From contig SXOO01000275.1 of the NCBI GenBank assembly GCA_005776725.1, forward strand, positions 1 through 47,745: a DNA stretch of 47,745 nucleotides. The letters are read 5' to 3'. The notes under the pieces were generated by a model. The model had not been told where the DNA came from, did not search any database, and saw nothing but the letters and a program-made list of their open reading frames with translations. Source of the DNA: Pseudomonadota bacterium. Its GTDB lineage: Bacteria > Myxococcota_A > UBA9042 > GCA-2863065. How positions within the stretch are numbered: the first letter of the stretch is position 1; every line of letters starts with the position of its first letter. Shown piece after piece: positions 44,080-47,745 of the stretch. Position numbers and translations under genes: made by a program.

Positions 44080-45408
44080 TCAGCGGCGCGAGTCGGCTAG
44101 CCCGGCATAGTCGAGCCATCGGTAGATCTGCCGACGGTCCTTTCCGTAATGCCGAGCCACCAGGTGGATCCGGCCGCCGTAGTGGCGCAGCGTTGTCTGG
44201 AGCTCATCGCGAGAGGGCCGCCCCCAAGGAACGCCGACAGTCGGTGGCGAATTGTCCGCCAGGAGGCCCGCCAGCGCCTCAGGGAGATGCGCGAGGGCAA
44301 CCGGTGACTGCAGCGCCCCTCCCGGTGAGCTGGCGGGCGCCGCCCGTACCATGGCCTGCCTGACCGCGGCGCGGAGGCCCCGCACATTGTGAGGCCACTC
44401 TGCGATCATCAATGCCTCGACAGCGTCGACATGGAACGTGACCTCGGGCCCCGAGATAGCGGCGATGAGGTCGGGTATGTCGGCGCGTCGCTCGCCCAGG
44501 GCAGGAACGGTGATTGTCCACTCGGCCAGGCGAGCGAACAGATCGTCCCGGAACGAGCCGGCGGCCACCGCCGCCCGGAGGTCCTGGTGAGTGGCGGCGA
44601 CGATGCGGACGTCGACGGGCTCTCCACGCGTACCACCGACCGGTGTGACCTCTCGGGTTTCGAGGACACGCAGAAGAGCGACCTGTGCCGGTGGCAGCAA
44701 CTCGGCCACCTCATCGAGGAGCAGCGTTCCGCCCCGCGCCTCCCGGATGTGCCCCTCGTGCGGCGCCGTAGCTCCGGTGAAGGCCCCCTTCCGATGGCCG
44801 AACAAGGAGGCCTCGATGAGCTCGCGCGGGATGGCTCCGCAGTTCACCGCGTGAAATGGCCCTCTTCGGCCACTCGCCCGATGGAGCGCCTCAGAGTAGA
44901 CCTCTTTGCCCGAGCCGGACGGCCCACTGAGGAGCACCGAGAGGTCGGTGGGCGCCGCCCGGAGGGTCTCGCGCAGAGCGGCCAACGACCGTGACCCGAC
45001 AGCGACGAGCCCCGCTGGCACGAGCGGCGGCTCGGGCTCCCAACTGTCGACGACCATGAGGGAGTCGCCCACACGGAGGACATCCCCAAGCCGTAGGAGC
45101 CGCGTGGTGGTGGGTGCGCCATTTACACGGAGGCCATTCTTGGAGCCGAGGTCGCGAATTGCGGGGAGGCCGGCGCCCGAGGTACCAAAGGCGACGTGGT
45201 GTCGGCTCATCCGGCGATCGTCCACGGCCATCTCGCACGCCGGATCTCGGCCGAGGACATGGCCGTCGCCCAGGAGCCAGGCTCGACCAATGTTGGGACG
45301 ATCGGGGGACAAGACCAGCCGAACACACGGCTCCCGTTCTTCGCGGTCCGCGAGGCGCAGCTCGGACTGACTGGTGGTGTCGGCGTGCGTCATGCGCCCG
45401 AGTATCAT
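44080..45408 (-). CDS. FHA-domain sigma-54-dependent transcriptional activator
   Basis: 442 residues (MTHADTT at 45393 is an alternative start). An N-terminal FHA domain (~48-115: GRDPACEMAVDDRRMSRHHV, DLGSKNGLRVNG) has the residues that bind phosphothreonine. The AAA+ domain has Walker A GPSGSGKE, a sigma-54-contacting GAFTGA loop and Walker B GGTLLLDEVAEL. The C-terminus has a Fis-like helix-turn-helix (RDELQTTLRHYGGRIHLVARHYGKDRRQIYRWL). There is no receiver domain, so activation would come from FHA recognition of a phosphoprotein, plausibly from the adjacent Ser/Thr kinase. Targets are unknown; -24/-12 candidates occur in this window. Confidence 0.9.
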   Translation of the reverse strand: MILGRMTHADTTSQSELRLADREEREPCVRLVLSPDRPNIGRAWLLGDGHVLGRDPACEMAVDDRRMSRHHVAFGTSGAGLPAIRDLGSKNGLRVNGAPTTTRLLRLGDVLRVGDSLMVVDSWEPEPPLVPAGLVAVGSRSLAALRETLRAAPTDLSVLLSGPSGSGKEVYSEALHRASGRRGPFHAVNCGAIPRELIEASLFGHRKGAFTGATAPHEGHIREARGGTLLLDEVAELLPPAQVALLRVLETREVTPVGGTRGEPVDVRIVAATHQDLRAAVAAGSFRDDLFARLAEWTITVPALGERRADIPDLIAAISGPEVTFHVDAVEALMIAEWPHNVRGLRAAVRQAMVRAAPASSPGGALQSPVALAHLPEALAGLLADNSPPTVGVPWGRPSRDELQTTLRHYGGRIHLVARHYGKDRRQIYRWLDYAGLADSRR

Positions 45409-45447
45409 CGAGGGTTTCGCGCCCGTCGACCAAAGGGGACGGGGAGA

Positions 45448-47745
45448 TCACTCGTCGAGGATGGTGAACTCGACCCGGCGATTCAGCTCGAACTCGGCGT
45501 CCGTCTTCTCCACGGGCACAATCGGCGTGCTCTCGCCGAAGCCCTCGGAGATCAGCCGACCGGGCGCCACGCCCTGCTTGACCAGATACTTCAGTACGGC
45601 CTTGGCGCGCGCTGCAGAGAGCGCCTTGTTGCGCGGGGCGGGGCCGCGCGTGTCGGTGTGGCCTTCGATACGGACCCGTGTGATCTGCGGGTTCGTGTTC
45701 ATGATCTTGAGGACGGCCGCGAGCACCGGGTCGCTCTTGGGCATGATCACGGCCTTGCCGTAGAAGAAGTAGATCTTGTCCTTGATGATGATCTTGTTGC
45801 CTTCCACGTGGGCGAGCTCGTCCGGGCAGCCGTCCTCGTCCTCGATCTCGTTCACGGTCTCCGCGACCTTCGGACACTTGTCCACGCCCTTGCACAGCGC
45901 CTCGTACGCCAGCTGCTGGTGCGTCTCGCTCACCCACGCGTCACAGATCCCGTCGGCGTCGTCGTCTGGGTCGGGGCACCCGTCGTCGTCGTGTGTGCCG
46001 TCCACATCCTCAGGTTCGAGCGCGCAGGCGTCCTTGGCGTCCGGGATGCCGTCCTGATCGTTGTCTGGGTCCGGACATCCGTTGTCGTCCTCGAACTTGT
46101 CCTTGTCTTCCGGCGACTCCGGACAGCGGTCCGACCCGCGGCAGAGGGTGATCTCCGGCGCTGGCGCGGGCCGCTCAGCCACCCAGGGATCACAGAGCCC
46201 ATCCTTGTCATTGTCTGGCTCCGGGCACCCGTCGGTGTCCTCGAGTCCGTCGTTGTCCTCGGGATCGCCCGGGCAGGCGTCGCCCTCATCGAGGATCCCG
46301 TCCCCATCGCGATCGCCGACCGGCTCGTGGAAGAAGTTGAACCCGGCGTAGACTCTAAAATCGGGCGAGGCGTAGCCCTGCGTGAGGCCGGCTCCAGCGC
46401 CCACGTCCACCGAGACCGAGGGAGCAGCGAGAACCCGTACGCCGGCCCGCGCCTCCATGGGCGTGCGGCCGGCGTCAGCAAAAGGGCTGGCCGCGGCGGT
46501 CCCTCCTTCGAGCTCGGCCAGGAGCACGACGGTCTCGGCCACGGGTACCGAGACCCCGAGGCGGAACAGCAGCTCGTCCTCGAGCACGAGGTCGGCGATG
46601 GTCGAGTCCTTCATCACGCGGTAGCCGAGCCCAAAGGCCACGCCGAACACCGGCAGGTCGTAGCTGAGCGAGATCCAGGGGGTGAAAGTGACCGACGGGC
46701 TGCCCATCGACTCGTCCACCAGCCGCCCCGTCGGCGCCGTGAGGGTGGGCGTGATCGCCAGGGCGAAGCGCTGGTCGTCCGTCTGGAAGAGCCGAAAGCG
46801 CGCGGCCACTTCGAGATCTCCGATGCCCGCGGTGCTGGGCTCCGCGCCACCCCCGATCCCCGCGCCCGCCTGAAACGCTAGGATCGGGAGCACCAGCCCC
46901 AGGTCGCACCAGTCAGCTACGGCGTAGGCGCCGCGGAGGTGCGCGAACACGGTGTCCGAGACGATCTTCCGAACGATCTCATCACTCTCCGTGTCTCGTA
47001 TGACCAGCGGGTTTCGCTGGTACTCCGCGAGGAGGCCGATATTCCAGCTACCCGCTTTGCGGGTGGTCGCCTTCTGAACCGTGATGAGGTCCTGCATGAA
47101 GGGCGACGGGTGGAAGCTCGACACAGCCCCACCCGTCTGAGCCTTCGCGCTGGGTACCGCCCCCACCGCCGCGAATAGCAGCAGTGCGCCGAGCACACGC
47201 AGGGGGCCTCGACGCCACAAGAAGCCGGCAAGCACCACGAGCACCACGACGGCTCCTCCCGTTGCAGACCGGCCACGTGCACCGGGCGCTGCGCCGCACG
47301 CGCCGCCCGTGACGTCGAGCCCACCGTTCTGGCAGGCCTCACCGACACCGTTGCCGTCCCAGTCGTCCTGCGCGGCGTTCGGGACGCCGACGCAGTTGTC
47401 GACGGGGTTCAGGACGCCATCGTCGTCCCTGTCCGGGTCGCAGACGTCGCCGACGCCATCGTCATCCAAGTCGTCCTGGTCTGCGTTGGCGTCGTCGGGG
47501 CAGTTGTCGAGGCTGTCCCCCACCCCGTCCTGGTCGCGGTCAAGGGTCACGGTGGGGCTATCACACGCGTCACCGATGCCATCCCCGTCGCTGTCGGCCT
47601 GGGTCGGGTTGGCGTCGTCCGGGCAGTTGTCGAGGCTGTCGGCCACCCCGTCCTTGTCGCGGTCGTCGACGGCGGTGGGGGGATCACACGCGTCGCCGAG
47701 GCCGTCCCCGTCGCTGTCGGCCTGGGTCGGGTTGGCGTCGTCGGG
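45448..47745 (-). CDS. OmpA-family protein with thrombospondin-3 repeats and internal MYXO-CTERM-like tail, 5' end outside window
   Basis: 765 residues visible; the frame is open at the window end. The visible N-terminal ~125 residues are Asp-rich TSP3-type Ca2+-binding repeats. A Cys-x-hydrophobic-Arg-Arg segment follows (GACGAAPGARG, then VVVLVVLAGFLWRRG), resembling a MYXO-CTERM tail. Immediately after it comes a second signal-peptide-like stretch (LGALLLFAAVGAVPSAKA). Next are a beta-barrel-like region (~195-455), more TSP3-type repeats (DGCPEPDNDKDGLCD) and a C-terminal OmpA peptidoglycan-binding domain (VRIEGHTDTRG, LSAARAKAVLKYL, NRRVEF). An internal GTG at 47196 could start a separate OmpA gene. 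Two fused genes are suspected. Confidence 0.8.
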   Translation of the reverse strand, partial: PDDANPTQADSDGDGLGDACDPPTAVDDRDKDGVADSLDNCPDDANPTQADSDGDGIGDACDSPTVTLDRDQDGVGDSLDNCPDDANADQDDLDDDGVGDVCDPDRDDDGVLNPVDNCVGVPNAAQDDWDGNGVGEACQNGGLDVTGGACGAAPGARGRSATGGAVVVLVVLAGFLWRRGPLRVLGALLLFAAVGAVPSAKAQTGGAVSSFHPSPFMQDLITVQKATTRKAGSWNIGLLAEYQRNPLVIRDTESDEIVRKIVSDTVFAHLRGAYAVADWCDLGLVLPILAFQAGAGIGGGAEPSTAGIGDLEVAARFRLFQTDDQRFALAITPTLTAPTGRLVDESMGSPSVTFTPWISLSYDLPVFGVAFGLGYRVMKDSTIADLVLEDELLFRLGVSVPVAETVVLLAELEGGTAAASPFADAGRTPMEARAGVRVLAAPSVSVDVGAGAGLTQGYASPDFRVYAGFNFFHEPVGDRDGDGILDEGDACPGDPEDNDGLEDTDGCPEPDNDKDGLCDPWVAERPAPAPEITLCRGSDRCPESPEDKDKFEDDNGCPDPDNDQDGIPDAKDACALEPEDVDGTHDDDGCPDPDDDADGICDAWVSETHQQLAYEALCKGVDKCPKVAETVNEIEDEDGCPDELAHVEGNKIIIKDKIYFFYGKAVIMPKSDPVLAAVLKIMNTNPQITRVRIEGHTDTRGPAPRNKALSAARAKAVLKYLVKQGVAPGRLISEGFGESTPIVPVEKTDAEFELNRRVEFTILDE
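47485..47745 (-). repeat. 123-nt tandem repeat encoding TSP3 units
   Basis: The same phrase (GTTGGCGTCGTC... on the plus strand) recurs at 47485, 47608 and 47731, exactly 123 nt apart, giving 41-residue units of the S-L-D-N-C-P-D-D-A-N type. The array runs off the window end, so the total copy number is unknown. Confidence 0.75.

Overview
The window is high-G+C DNA packed with genes and reads as a chromosomal segment of a Gram-negative bacterium from the Myxococcota (former Deltaproteobacteria) or a close relative. The evidence is indirect. There is an outer membrane (LolA, an OmpA-type protein) and about ten predicted lipoproteins. One protein ends in a MYXO-CTERM-like tail and another carries such a tail internally. 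There is a GYF/AgmX-like protein, a Ser/Thr kinase with a PEGA domain, and an FHA protein fused to a sigma-54 activator module. I see no rRNA, tRNA, CRISPR array, insertion sequence or prophage.

Layout. 1-4037: two beta-propeller surface proteins (the first cut by the window edge) and a secreted endonuclease/exonuclease/phosphatase-family protein, overlapping head to tail. 4151-7121: an iron module, with a promoter covered by a Fur-box-like sequence, feoA, feoB, a 46-residue FeoB-associated Cys-rich protein, and a convergent Fur-family gene. 7120-9007: a small lipoprotein divergent from and overlapping fur, a KH-domain RNA-binding protein, and a lamin-tail lipoprotein. 9031-16239, all minus: lolA-rimO, then a metalloprotease lipoprotein, a HEAT-repeat protein, a TMTC-like membrane protein with TPRs, a small lipoprotein and a GYF/AgmX-like protein, closely spaced. 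16596-26972: a MYXO-CTERM-like protein, a hybrid histidine kinase, an AMP-forming ligase, a fibrinogen-like protein followed by a Tat-exported PhoD-like phosphatase, an OPT transporter and a small PH-domain protein.

The distinctive part is 27437-47745. It holds very large secreted Cys-rich proteins with animal-extracellular-like modules (MopE motifs, about 19 Cx-D-G repeats, a fibrinogen-like paralogous module used twice, LamG, a somatomedin-B-like Cys pattern, a SUMF1/FGE-like domain). They are interleaved with two TPR-like proteins that each have two membrane segments. Next to them lie a PEGA-bearing Ser/Thr kinase, an FHA plus GAFTGA sigma-54 activator, and an OmpA-type protein with thrombospondin-3 repeats. 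My working hypothesis is a cell-surface or matrix locus with its own phosphorylation-responsive control. That link rests on gene neighbourhood only.

At the DNA level I see candidate -24/-12 (sigma-54) promoters, three coding tandem-repeat arrays (18, 30 and 123 nt), a long stem-loop at 27146-27204, and a repeated palindromic element. One copy of the element lies inside the kinase reading frame and the other just upstream of the gene.
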